From: a virus
Reading direction: 5' to 3' (one strand)
IMG/VR virus record: IMGVR_UViG_3300030099_002365
Location: 5,771 to 26,027 of that record
Length of the DNA stretch: 20,257 bases
Part shown: in pieces, positions 6,781-13,575 of the stretch
Position numbering within the stretch: position 1 is the first letter of the stretch
Layout of the letters: every line of letters starts with the position of its first letter
Translations under genes and position numbers: made by a program
The notes under the pieces: model-generated
Database searches by the model: none
The model's input: the letters and a program-made list of their open reading frames with translations, nothing else
What the model was told of the DNA's origin: nothing

Positions 6781-7299
6781 ATGATAATAAATATAGATAA
6801 TGATTTGTTTATAAGAGAGCATAATATTCTGAATAAATCTGACATCATTAAAATTAAAAAAGATTGTGACCATGAATTAAAAATTAATTTGTGTAAAAAT
6901 GTACCTCTATATCAAACACATAGTAATTTAGTTCCTAGAAATATTTCAAAAATTCATTGGAAAAAATTATATGATAAAGTCTTTTTATGTATTAAAATGA
7001 CTCAATGTTGGGAAAGCAATAAAAAAATAAAATTAGTTGAATCATGGGTCAACAAATCATTATCAAATAATAATTTTAAATTTCATAATCACCCTAACGA
7101 TCTTACTTGTGTATATATATTAAAAAATAAATATCCTGAATATGGAACTAAACTAAGTAATGATATTATAATCGAAGCTAAAGAAAACTCTTTACTTATA
7201 TTCAATGGTAAAATAACACATAGTATAACTAATATGCCTAAAATATTAGCTAATAAAAACCCAAGGTATTCTATAGTAATGGATTTTAATTATGAGTAA
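6781..7299 (+). CDS. 2OG-Fe(II) oxygenase-like protein 5 (divergent HxH type)
   Basis: A 172-residue protein starting at ATG 6781, one base after the preceding stop and without a ribosome site. The second half resembles a reduced version of the preceding gene: VESWVNKSLSNNNFKFHNHP (residues 86-105) with His102 and His104, a strand CVYILKN, then NSLLIFNGKITHSITNMP with His147, and PRYSIVMDFNY with Arg162. The segment between the histidine pair and the distal histidine is short. The spacing from distal His to Arg is 15 residues instead of the usual 10-12. The Lys/Asn/Ile-rich composition is extreme, reflecting very AT-rich DNA. It is probably an oxygenase-fold protein related to its neighbour by old duplication or by recruitment of the same family; whether it is catalytically active is uncertain. 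Confidence 0.8.
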   Translation: MIINIDNDLFIREHNILNKSDIIKIKKDCDHELKINLCKNVPLYQTHSNLVPRNISKIHWKKLYDKVFLCIKMTQCWESNKKIKLVESWVNKSLSNNNFKFHNHPNDLTCVYILKNKYPEYGTKLSNDIIIEAKENSLLIFNGKITHSITNMPKILANKNPRYSIVMDFNYE

Positions 7300-7804
7300 T
7301 TTAAAAGTTTTTGATAATTTTTTAAAAAAAGAAGATTTTGAAAAAATTTTTTATACAATGAGTGGAGATAATTTTCCATGGTATTATAATGATTATGTTA
7401 ATGATAAAAATGATAATAGGGATTTTTTTCAATTTATACATGGCTTTTATGATAAAGTAATAAATTCAGATTTTTTTCCTCTCGTAGAACCTTTGCTGCG
7501 TAAACTTGAAGTAACTGCCATAGCTAGAATAAAAGCTAATTTACTTTTAAAAACAGATAGACCAGTGGTTCATAATTACCATACAGATTATGATTGGAAA
7601 TATAAGTGGTGGACAGCTATTTACTATGTTAATTGCAATAATGGCAGAACCATCTTTCAAAAAGATAAAAAAAGTGTATATTGTGAGGCAAACAGATTAG
7701 TGTTATTTGATGGAAGATTACCTCATTGTAGTGTAACTTCAACAGATACAAAAAAAAGAATAGTAATAAATTTGAATTTTTTTAATAAAGAACTGGAGGA
7801 TTGA
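7292..7804 (+). CDS. 2OG-Fe(II) oxygenase-like protein 6 (HTD type)
   Basis: A 170-residue protein starting at ATG 7292, overlapping the preceding gene by eight bases. It matches a cyanophage/pelagiphage oxygenase type I recall: DNFPWYYND (residues 26-34), HGFYDKV, then TAIARIKANLLLKT (75-88), His97-Thr-Asp99 in NYHTDY, WTAIYYVNCNNGRTIF (107-122), the strand NRLVLFDGRLPH with His145, and TDTKKRIVINLNF with Arg156. The His-x-Asp, distal His and Arg (+11) are all present, so this member is likely active. Its short length and strongly conserved aromatic/NNG segment distinguish it from the PKHD-like gene upstream. Its stop overlaps the following start (TGATG). Substrate unknown. Confidence 0.87.
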   Translation: MSNLKVFDNFLKKEDFEKIFYTMSGDNFPWYYNDYVNDKNDNRDFFQFIHGFYDKVINSDFFPLVEPLLRKLEVTAIARIKANLLLKTDRPVVHNYHTDYDWKYKWWTAIYYVNCNNGRTIFQKDKKSVYCEANRLVLFDGRLPHCSVTSTDTKKRIVINLNFFNKELED

Positions 7805-8454
7805 TGTCATTTAAAAAAAATAAATATATGGTTGTAAAAAATGTTCTTGATAAAAAATTGTGTAAATTTCTTTTTGATTATTTTGTAAATAAAAGATTTG
7901 TTACTTATACTTTAATGAATGAAAAGTATATTAACCAAAGTGAAAATATGCATGGATATTGGGATGATCCACAAGCACCAGGCACATACTCGATATACTC
8001 TGATATTGCTTTTGAAACTCTACTACAAGACTTAAAACCTCAAATAGAAAAAGCTACTAAATTAAAATTAGTTTCAACATATTCTTATGCAAGGCTTTAT
8101 AAAAAGGGAGATGTATTAAGGAGACATGTAGACAGAAATGAATGTAAAGTTTCTGCAACTTTAAATTTAGGGGGAGATCCTTGGCCTATCTATGTGGACT
8201 CAAAAGGTAAAGGCATCAATACTGAGATTGGATATAGACCACTTGGAAATAAAGGTATTAAATTTGATTTGAAACCAGGTGATATTTTATTATACTCAGG
8301 ATGTGAATTAGAACATTGGAGAAATGAATTTAAGGGTAATGATTGTGCTCAAGTCTTCCTACATTATAATGAAAAGAAAGGTAAAAATACCAATAAATTT
8401 GACGGTAGACCCATGCTAGGTTTGCCTGATTATTTTAGAAAAAATAACGTATAG
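7804..8454 (+). CDS. 2OG-Fe(II) oxygenase-like protein 7
   Basis: A 216-residue protein. ATG 7804 overlaps the TGA of the preceding gene and is preceded by GGAGG at 7795-7799, the only clear Shine-Dalgarno site inside the cassette; a TTG at 7801 is less likely. N-terminal MVVKNVLDKKLCKFLFDYF is typical of oxygenase N-termini. The core has YSYARLYKKGDVLRRHVDRN with His108 and Asp110, SATLNLGGDPWPIYV (residues 117-131), a KPGDILLYSG strand (157-166) and CELEHWRNEFKGNDCAQVFL with His171. The Arg normally found about ten residues after the distal His is absent at that position (Cys181), so 2-oxoglutarate may be held differently, for example by Arg173, as I recall for this phage subgroup (HWR...QVFLHY). 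Last gene of the cassette. Substrate unknown. Confidence 0.87.
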   Translation: MSFKKNKYMVVKNVLDKKLCKFLFDYFVNKRFVTYTLMNEKYINQSENMHGYWDDPQAPGTYSIYSDIAFETLLQDLKPQIEKATKLKLVSTYSYARLYKKGDVLRRHVDRNECKVSATLNLGGDPWPIYVDSKGKGINTEIGYRPLGNKGIKFDLKPGDILLYSGCELEHWRNEFKGNDCAQVFLHYNEKKGKNTNKFDGRPMLGLPDYFRKNNV

Positions 8455-8463
8455 ATTAGAGCA

Positions 8464-8492
8464 TTTACACAAGACCTTAAAAAAGGTATAAT
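8464..8492 (+). promoter_or_regulatory. Near-consensus sigma70 promoter with a dyad in its spacer
   Basis: TTTACA at 8464-8469 (five of six), exactly 17 bases, then a perfect TATAAT at 8487-8492. Initiation near 8499 leaves a short leader holding the AGGAG site of the next gene. The spacer contains an inverted repeat, ACCTT-AAAA-AAGGT (8474-8487), whose right arm touches the -10 box, a possible operator. It lies between the oxygenase cassette and the following structural genes, so it would restart transcription after the cassette. Confidence 0.62.
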
Positions 8493-8512
8493 CAAATTAT
8501 TTAGGAGAATTT

Positions 8513-9067
8513 ATGGCACATTTCGCAAGAATCAAACAACAAGCTAACCCATTTACAAATGAGCTTGAGTGGACAGTACAGGAAGTAATTGTAGCAAGTA
8601 ACGATATACAAACTGCTAGCGGTCCTTTAGGTGATAATGACATGCATGAAGATGGTGAAGCTTATGTAAAAAATATGTTTAAGCATATGTATCCAGAAAA
8701 CGAAAATAATTGGAAACAAACATCTTACAATAATAATTTTAGAAATATATTTGCTGGGAGAGGCTGTGTATATTTAGAAACCGCAGACAGATTTATTGGT
8801 GCACAACCTTTTGCATCTTGGCATTTAAATAATCAAGATGAATGGACAGCTCCTATAGCAACACCTACAGTAGAAACCTACCCAAATCCAAACGCAGGAC
8901 AAGAGGGTGAGCCTGAAACATTAAGATACTTAATGCATTGGGATGAAAATGCTTATGAGGCTGATAACACTAAGGGTTGGAAAGCTATGGATGAAAGTTC
9001 TTCTGTTAATAGAAATACTTATGAGTGGGATGCAACTAACCTACAATGGGTTGCTATCGCTGAATAA
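8513..9067 (+). CDS. Conserved phage protein of the MAHFA type, probably virion-associated
   Basis: A 184-residue protein starting at ATG 8513 behind AGGAG at 8503-8507. The start MAHFARI, the central WKQTSYNNNFRNIFAGRG (residues 67-84), the segment DRFIGAQPFASWHLN (92-106) and the closing WDATNLQWV recall a small protein widely found in marine myo- and podoviruses (MAHFAKV ... WKQTSYN ... PQPFPSW), of unproven function. It is rich in Trp, Asn and acidic residues, with no transmembrane segment. Here the region before WKQTSYN and the region after SWHLN are longer than in the versions I remember. It follows a good promoter candidate and precedes a large structural protein. A structural or fibre-accessory role is inferred from genomic context only. 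Confidence 0.85.
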   Translation: MAHFARIKQQANPFTNELEWTVQEVIVASNDIQTASGPLGDNDMHEDGEAYVKNMFKHMYPENENNWKQTSYNNNFRNIFAGRGCVYLETADRFIGAQPFASWHLNNQDEWTAPIATPTVETYPNPNAGQEGEPETLRYLMHWDENAYEADNTKGWKAMDESSSVNRNTYEWDATNLQWVAIAE

Positions 9068-9108
9068 TAGTCACAATCTCTAATCTTTATTACTTCGAGT
9101 CATTGGTG

Positions 9109-9114
9109 TATAAT
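9109..9114 (+). promoter_or_regulatory. TATAAT box positioned for a leaderless transcript
   Basis: A perfect TATAAT lies in the 53-base gap before the gene at 9121. Seven bases downstream of its last base is the A of the ATG, so transcription would begin at or next to the start codon. No Shine-Dalgarno sequence precedes this ATG. The possible -35 box (TTTATT, 9086-9091, spacer 17) is poor, which limits confidence. Confidence 0.45.
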
Positions 9115-9120
9115 ATTTTT

Positions 9121-11034
9121 ATGCCATTAACAAAAGTACAATTTGCACCAGGATTTAATAAACAAGCATCTGCTTCAGGAGCTGAAAACCAATGGGTAGA
9201 TGGTGATTTCGTTAGATTTAGATACGCAATGCCTGAAAAAATAGGTGGTTGGTCTGAAATTATGGACAAACAATTAATAGGTGCTGCAAGAGCTTCACAT
9301 AGTTGGGCTGATTTAGATGGTAGAAGATATATAGCAATAGGAACAAATAAAATTTTATATATTTATGATGGAGACGACTTTTACGATATTACACCTTTTA
9401 ATGCATCCCTAGCACAATCAGGCTGTAACATTACTACGACTAATGGATCTGATATTGTAACAATAACATGTTCAGGAATCCACAACCTCGAACCAGGTGA
9501 CATCGTAACATTTGAAAATGCAGGTTCATTTAATGCTTCACAAACAGGATATGTTGCAGCAGACTTTGATAACATTTTATTTGAAGTACAGTTAGCACCA
9601 ACGACTACTACTTTTACAATTAAAATGTCTGCTAATGAATCAGGTTCGGGTACCACAAACAACGGAACACTTGATTTAAAAGCATACTATCAAGTAGGGC
9701 CATTACAACAGGCTTTTGGTTTTGGTTGGGGTACAGCTTTATGGGGAGGCTCAACTTGGGGTACACCTAGAACGACTTCAGCTGCAGTGTTAGATCCTGG
9801 AGCATGGTCATTAGATAATTATGGTGAATTATTAATTGCAACTATTAAAAACGGATCAACTTTTTCTTGGAATCCAAACACAGGAGTTGCAACAAGAGCC
9901 ACATTAGTATCAGGAGCACCTACAAAATCTGTTATGAGTTTAGTCTCTGACAGAGATAGACATTTAATTATATTAGGCACTGAAACGACAATCGGTTCCT
10001 CAACCTCACAAGATAAAATGTTTATAAGATTTTCTGATCAAGAAACTTTGACTGATTACACAGCAACTTCTACAAATACTGCAGGTTCATTTAGAATTGA
10101 TAGCGGTACAAAAATTGTTGGTGCAGCTAAAGCTAAAGATTATGTTTTAATTCTTACAGATACTTCTGCATATTTGATGCAATTTGTAGGGCCACCTTTT
10201 ACTTTTAGTATAAGACAAGTTGGATCTAATTGTGGGTGTATGGGACAAAAATCAATTGTTTATGCAAATGGTGCTGTATATTGGATGTCAGACTCAGGTG
10301 GATTTTTTGTATTTGATGGTACCGTAAAAGCTTTACCTTGTTTAGTGGAAGATTTTGTTTTTCAAACAAATGATAATGCACCAGGATTTAATGTTATAAA
10401 TGGTTCAGAACTTACTAGTGCTGGTCACAATGGTCTATACTCTGAAATTACTTGGTTTTATGCAACTAGTAATTCAAATTTTATTGATCGATCGGTCACT
10501 TATAATTATGCTGAACAAACTTGGACAACAGCCTCTTTAGCAAGAACGACATATGAGGACATACATGTATTTGAAGATCCTATAGCAACAGAATTTACAA
10601 ACACTCTTGCTCCTACAACTCCAACAGTTCAAGGAGTATCTAATGGAGCTTCAAGAGTATTTAATCACGAAGTAGGGACTAATGAAGTTTTAGCAAATGG
10701 TACAACTAATGCTATAAACGCATTTATTAAATCAGGAGATTTTGATTTAGACGCCCAAGGGGATGGAGAATTCTTTATAAAGGTTAGAAGATTCATACCT
10801 GACTTTAAGTATATAAATGGAAATGCAAAAATAACTTTAGAGTTAAGAGACTATCCTGCAAATGTCCAACAAGGTTCTCCTTTGGGGCCATTTACAATTA
10901 ACTCAACTACAGATAAAGTAGACACAAGAGCAAGAGCTAGATTAGCTGCTGTAAAAATAGAAAATGATAGCACAAATGAAAGTTGGAGATTTGGTCAATT
11001 CAGATTTGATATACAACCTGATGGTAGAAGATAA
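9121..11034 (+). CDS. Large virion structural protein, possibly tail nozzle/hub
   Basis: A 637-residue protein when started at ATG 9121; an in-frame TTG at 9103 is rejected because it lies upstream of the TATAAT box and adds only VYNIF-like residues. The N-terminus (MPLTKVQFAPGFNKQASASG) and GDFVRFRYAMPEKIGGW (residues 28-44) recall a marine phage structural family. The body alternates beta-strands such as YIAIGTNKILYIYDGDDFYD, suggestive of blade repeats as in beta-propeller nozzle or hub proteins (T7 gp12, P22 gp10). A WG-x3-WG-x3-WG triad occurs at W203/W208/W213, as in the WG-repeat protein near the left edge. The C-terminus (KVRRFIPDFKYINGNAKITL, WRFGQFRFDIQPDGRR) is beta-rich. Its stop overlaps the next start. 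A tail nozzle role is a guess from size and order; a virion role is likely. Confidence 0.87.
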   Translation: MPLTKVQFAPGFNKQASASGAENQWVDGDFVRFRYAMPEKIGGWSEIMDKQLIGAARASHSWADLDGRRYIAIGTNKILYIYDGDDFYDITPFNASLAQSGCNITTTNGSDIVTITCSGIHNLEPGDIVTFENAGSFNASQTGYVAADFDNILFEVQLAPTTTTFTIKMSANESGSGTTNNGTLDLKAYYQVGPLQQAFGFGWGTALWGGSTWGTPRTTSAAVLDPGAWSLDNYGELLIATIKNGSTFSWNPNTGVATRATLVSGAPTKSVMSLVSDRDRHLIILGTETTIGSSTSQDKMFIRFSDQETLTDYTATSTNTAGSFRIDSGTKIVGAAKAKDYVLILTDTSAYLMQFVGPPFTFSIRQVGSNCGCMGQKSIVYANGAVYWMSDSGGFFVFDGTVKALPCLVEDFVFQTNDNAPGFNVINGSELTSAGHNGLYSEITWFYATSNSNFIDRSVTYNYAEQTWTTASLARTTYEDIHVFEDPIATEFTNTLAPTTPTVQGVSNGASRVFNHEVGTNEVLANGTTNAINAFIKSGDFDLDAQGDGEFFIKVRRFIPDFKYINGNAKITLELRDYPANVQQGSPLGPFTINSTTDKVDTRARARLAAVKIENDSTNESWRFGQFRFDIQPDGRR

Positions 11035-11198
11035 TGGCTAAAGTACAAGTATTTTTACCAGAGCCACCAAAAGAATTTAATACTGATTCTTTTAGACAAA
11101 TTAATTTAGCTTTAGAAACTTTACAAAATCAATTAAATACTTCATACCAACAAGATCAAAAAAACGATAACGAAACTTTTAATTATTTTTTATCATGA
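11034..11198 (+). CDS. Small conserved-looking protein, 54 residues
   Basis: A short gene starting at ATG 11034, which shares one base with the preceding stop (TAATG), and ending at TGA 11196-11198, which overlaps the next ATG (ATGA). The protein begins MAKVQVFLPEPPKEFNTDSF and ends ETFNYFLS; residues 19-46 are predicted helical (FRQINLALETLQNQL). Small proteins with this LPxxPKxFNTDSFRQ phrase occur, from memory, at the same place in uncultured marine phages. The perfect start/stop coupling on both sides supports it as real despite its size. It could be a small tail or connector accessory; function unknown. Confidence 0.78.
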   Translation: MAKVQVFLPEPPKEFNTDSFRQINLALETLQNQLNTSYQQDQKNDNETFNYFLS

Positions 11199-11545
11199 CT
11201 ATACAATATAAAAATCAGGGCTATAAACAAACTGGTACAACAAAAACAACAGCACTAACATGCCCTTCAAACGCAACAATAATAATTAAAAGCGTTTACT
11301 GTGCAAACAATGATGCTTCCTCAGCGATTTTAGTAAACATGAATATGGTTGATTCATCTGACTCAAGCACTGAATACGAATTTTTTAGAGATGATGTAGC
11401 CGCTAAATCACAAGTAAACGCTACACCACAAACTTTAAATCTAGAGGCAGGTGATTCCATAACAGTGCAAGCTGCTACAGGAAGTGGTAAGATTCAAGGT
11501 GCTATATCTTACGCATTAATAGATAGATCACAGGAAAATGGCTAA
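11195..11545 (+). CDS. Small beta-rich phage protein, probably virion-associated
   Basis: A 116-residue protein starting at ATG 11195 in a four-base overlap with the preceding stop. It is made of short beta-strands rich in Thr, Ser, Ala and Val: TTKTTALTCPSNATIIIKSV (residues 15-34), AILVNMNMVDSS (44-55), and LNLEAGDSITVQAATGSGKI (81-100), ending ISYALIDRSQENG. This is the composition of small virion decoration or tail-accessory beta-sandwich proteins. The GDSITVQA phrase is common in such proteins in podoviruses of many hosts. No catalytic motif. Coupled to small genes on both sides, including an eight-base overlap with the following gene. Confidence 0.85.
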   Translation: MTIQYKNQGYKQTGTTKTTALTCPSNATIIIKSVYCANNDASSAILVNMNMVDSSDSSTEYEFFRDDVAAKSQVNATPQTLNLEAGDSITVQAATGSGKIQGAISYALIDRSQENG

Positions 11546-11666
11546 GCGTAAATTTGTAAATTTTGTCCCAAGACCAAAACCTCGTAAACGACCGAGACGT
11601 CATAAGAAGAGATTGAATAAAAGTGAAAAACGTAGTATAAAGAAATATAACAGACAAGGTAGATAA
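11538..11666 (+). CDS. Very basic 42-residue protein
   Basis: A 42-residue gene from ATG 11538 to TAA 11664-11666, overlapping the previous gene by eight bases and the next by one (TAATG). The sequence starts MAKRKFVNFVPRPKPRKRPR and continues RHKKRLNKSEKRSIKKYNRQ, with about half of all residues Arg or Lys and no acidic residue except one Glu. I recall closely similar small basic proteins at this point in marine phage genomes. Five of its ten Arg codons are CGT or CGA, whereas neighbouring genes use AGA almost only. Binding to nucleic acid or to an acidic virion surface is suggested by charge alone. Confidence 0.8.
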   Translation: MAKRKFVNFVPRPKPRKRPRRHKKRLNKSEKRSIKKYNRQGR

Positions 11667-11890
11667 TGACACAAAAGACAGTCATAATTAATGGAGAAGA
11701 AGTACCAGTAGTACCAGCTAAAGCTGAGGAAGAAGTTTTAAACAAAAGAACTGGCAAAAAATATGATAGCAAAGCTCATTTTGATTCTGATGTTGCTGAT
11801 CCCAGTAATGATACTACTTCTGATGATCTACAAATTAACCAAAAAATAACAGTTGCATCTCTTGAAGTATTTGGTAAAACCAAATCATAA
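11666..11890 (+). CDS. Small conserved phage protein, 74 residues
   Basis: Starts at ATG 11666, sharing its A with the preceding stop, and ends at TAA 11888-11890, which shares its last base with the next start. The protein begins MTQKTVIINGEEVPV, has a central NKRTGKKYDSKAHFDSDVAD (residues 26-45), an acidic Ser/Thr/Asp linker, and ends ITVASLEVFGKTKS. The pattern of NKxTGxxYDS, followed by VADPxxxTTxxDL and SLEVFGKTK, matches a small phage protein I recall from many marine podoviruses, without known function. It is mildly acidic, next to a very basic protein, so the two may interact; that is only a suggestion. Confidence 0.85.
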   Translation: MTQKTVIINGEEVPVVPAKAEEEVLNKRTGKKYDSKAHFDSDVADPSNDTTSDDLQINQKITVASLEVFGKTKS

Positions 11891-12834
11891 TGCAACCTGC
11901 AGGTGGAACTGAATTACAATTAGCTTATCTAAAAAAATATGTGAATCAAGGTATGCTTGATTCTGTTCAAATAACTACATCTGTACCAGAAAAAGAACCT
12001 TTAGATCCAATCAAAGCGAATATACTTTGGTTGAAAAATTCTTATGATCAACCTAATCTAGCTCCTTGGTTTCAAAATAAAGAAAACCATTCTAAATATG
12101 ATTGGTATGTTTTTAATAGTCATTGGAGTTATGAAAAATATCGTATGTTTTTTAAAATTCCAGAAGAAAAATGCACCGTTATAAAAAACGGAATAGATTA
12201 TGACGAATTACAATTGAAAACAGATTTTACTCCCAAGAAAAAATTAAAAATGTGTTACATCTCTACGCCATGGCGAGGTTTAGAAGTAGCTTTAACAGCT
12301 ATGGAATCTTTGGTTGATAGAGATCCAGATATTACTTTAGATGTTTACTCAAGCACAATTATTTATGGTAAACAATTTAAGGATCATAATGATAGTCAAT
12401 ATGAAGAACTTTATCAAAAGGCAAAAGATTTACCAAATGTAAATTACATGGGTTACTGTGATCACAAAACTTTAATGAGTAAACTTAAAGAATATGATGT
12501 GAATTGTTTCCCTAGTATTTGGGAAGAAACATTTTGCATATCAGCAATGGAATCATTAGCTTCAGGTCAATTACTCATAACCACAGATCTTGGTGCATTG
12601 TTTGAAACTTGTGCAGAGTTTCCTATTTATATACCCTTTACAAAAAACAAAGCAAAATTAGCACAACAAGTAGCAGAGTGTTGTATAGAAGCAAAAAAAA
12701 TTTTACAAAATGATTTAACTAATGTATTTAGATTTCAACAAGAATATTATAAGAGATTTTATAATTGGCGAAACATTGGTAGAAATTGGGAAGGTTTTTT
12801 AAAAGGAGTAATTCATGTCCAACGAAATAAATAA
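11890..12834 (+). CDS. GT4-like glycosyltransferase
   Basis: A 314-residue protein starting at ATG 11890. The frame is closed by TAA at 11875-11877, so no longer start exists. The start MQPAGGTELQLAYLKKY places the nucleotide-proximal GGTE loop at residues 5-8, so the usual first beta-strand of the N-terminal Rossmann domain is missing or very reduced compared with typical members (350-400 residues). The C-terminal domain is standard: VIKNGIDYDEL (residues 97-107), ISTPWRGLEVAL (124-135), VNYMGYCDH and EETFCISAMESLASGQLLIT, which contains the E-x7-E motif (Glu213, Glu221), followed by TDLGALFET. Members transfer a sugar from a nucleotide sugar with retention. It overlaps the following glycosyltransferase by 20 bases. 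Likely targets are phage structural proteins or host surface glycans; not determinable here. Confidence 0.9.
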   Translation: MQPAGGTELQLAYLKKYVNQGMLDSVQITTSVPEKEPLDPIKANILWLKNSYDQPNLAPWFQNKENHSKYDWYVFNSHWSYEKYRMFFKIPEEKCTVIKNGIDYDELQLKTDFTPKKKLKMCYISTPWRGLEVALTAMESLVDRDPDITLDVYSSTIIYGKQFKDHNDSQYEELYQKAKDLPNVNYMGYCDHKTLMSKLKEYDVNCFPSIWEETFCISAMESLASGQLLITTDLGALFETCAEFPIYIPFTKNKAKLAQQVAECCIEAKKILQNDLTNVFRFQQEYYKRFYNWRNIGRNWEGFLKGVIHVQRNK

Positions 12835-13573
12835 AAATCATTTAATGGTATGCACTCCTGTGCATTCTGAAGTTTCAATACATTATATGAAAGCTTGTTT
12901 AGATTTACAAAAAGAATGTATTTTAAATAAAACAAAAATTACATTTCAACTTATGAAATCTTCTTTAGTTACACAGGGCAGAAATTTATGTGCTTCTGCA
13001 TTTATGAATTCAGATGCTGCTCAAATGTTATTTATAGACTCTGATATTGAATTTAGCACACGCTCAGTTTTTAGACTTTTTAAATCAAATTATGAAGTAT
13101 CTTTAATACCTTACCCAATGAAACAAAAAACAGATGCTAAATTTAGAAAAGATTTTGAAACAAGACCTGATAATAGTATTCATAGTATGGGACATTTATT
13201 TCCAATAGAAATACCAGACACTAACGACATAAGACCACAAGATGGTTTTATTGAAGTGAACAAAGGCCCGACAGGTATGATGATGATAAAAAGGTCAGCA
13301 TTTGATAAGTTAAAAGAGCATTACAAAGAACTTACTATAAGTCAAAAGACATTAGTAAATGGCGAACTTATAGAAAGACCAAATTATTATAATTTTTTTG
13401 ACACTTATTGGAGTCCAAAAAACAAAACTTACATGGGGGAAGACTTTTATTTTTGTAAGTTATGGACATCAATTGGTGGTAAAATTCATGCTTTATGTGA
13501 TGAAGAAATAACCCATATAGGTGAATATAAGTATTCAGGCAAAGTCAAGGACGAATTCTATAAAGTTGACTGA
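12815..13573 (+). CDS. GT-A type glycosyltransferase-like protein
   Basis: A 252-residue protein starting at ATG 12815 behind AAGGAG at 12803-12808, inside the end of the preceding glycosyltransferase gene. N-terminal HLMVCTPVHSEVSIHYMKA (residues 9-27) is a GT-A Rossmann start. SLVTQGRNLCASAFMNSDAA (50-69) is followed by MLFIDSDIEF, whose Asp75-Ser-Asp77 is the DxD metal site that binds the nucleotide sugar. GPTGMMMIKRSAFDKL (151-166), MGEDFYFCKLW with Glu209-Asp210, and ITHIGEY with His234 complete the usual acceptor and metal elements. I recall similar proteins in cyanophages annotated as glycosyltransferases. With the GT4-like partner it may add a two-step glycan. No membrane anchor is visible, so it should act in the host cytoplasm. 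Confidence 0.87.
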   Translation: MSNEINKNHLMVCTPVHSEVSIHYMKACLDLQKECILNKTKITFQLMKSSLVTQGRNLCASAFMNSDAAQMLFIDSDIEFSTRSVFRLFKSNYEVSLIPYPMKQKTDAKFRKDFETRPDNSIHSMGHLFPIEIPDTNDIRPQDGFIEVNKGPTGMMMIKRSAFDKLKEHYKELTISQKTLVNGELIERPNYYNFFDTYWSPKNKTYMGEDFYFCKLWTSIGGKIHALCDEEITHIGEYKYSGKVKDEFYKVD

Positions 13574-13575
13574 TA

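Noticed and set aside
8474-8492. Intrinsic terminator after the oxygenase cassette
   Set aside because: The hairpin ACCTT-AAAA-AAGGT is short and AT-rich and is not followed by a T run; it is better explained as part of the promoter region.
9103-9120. TTG start giving six extra residues on the large structural protein
   Set aside because: The extension contains the TATAAT box and has no ribosome site, and the family-like N-terminus begins at ATG 9121.
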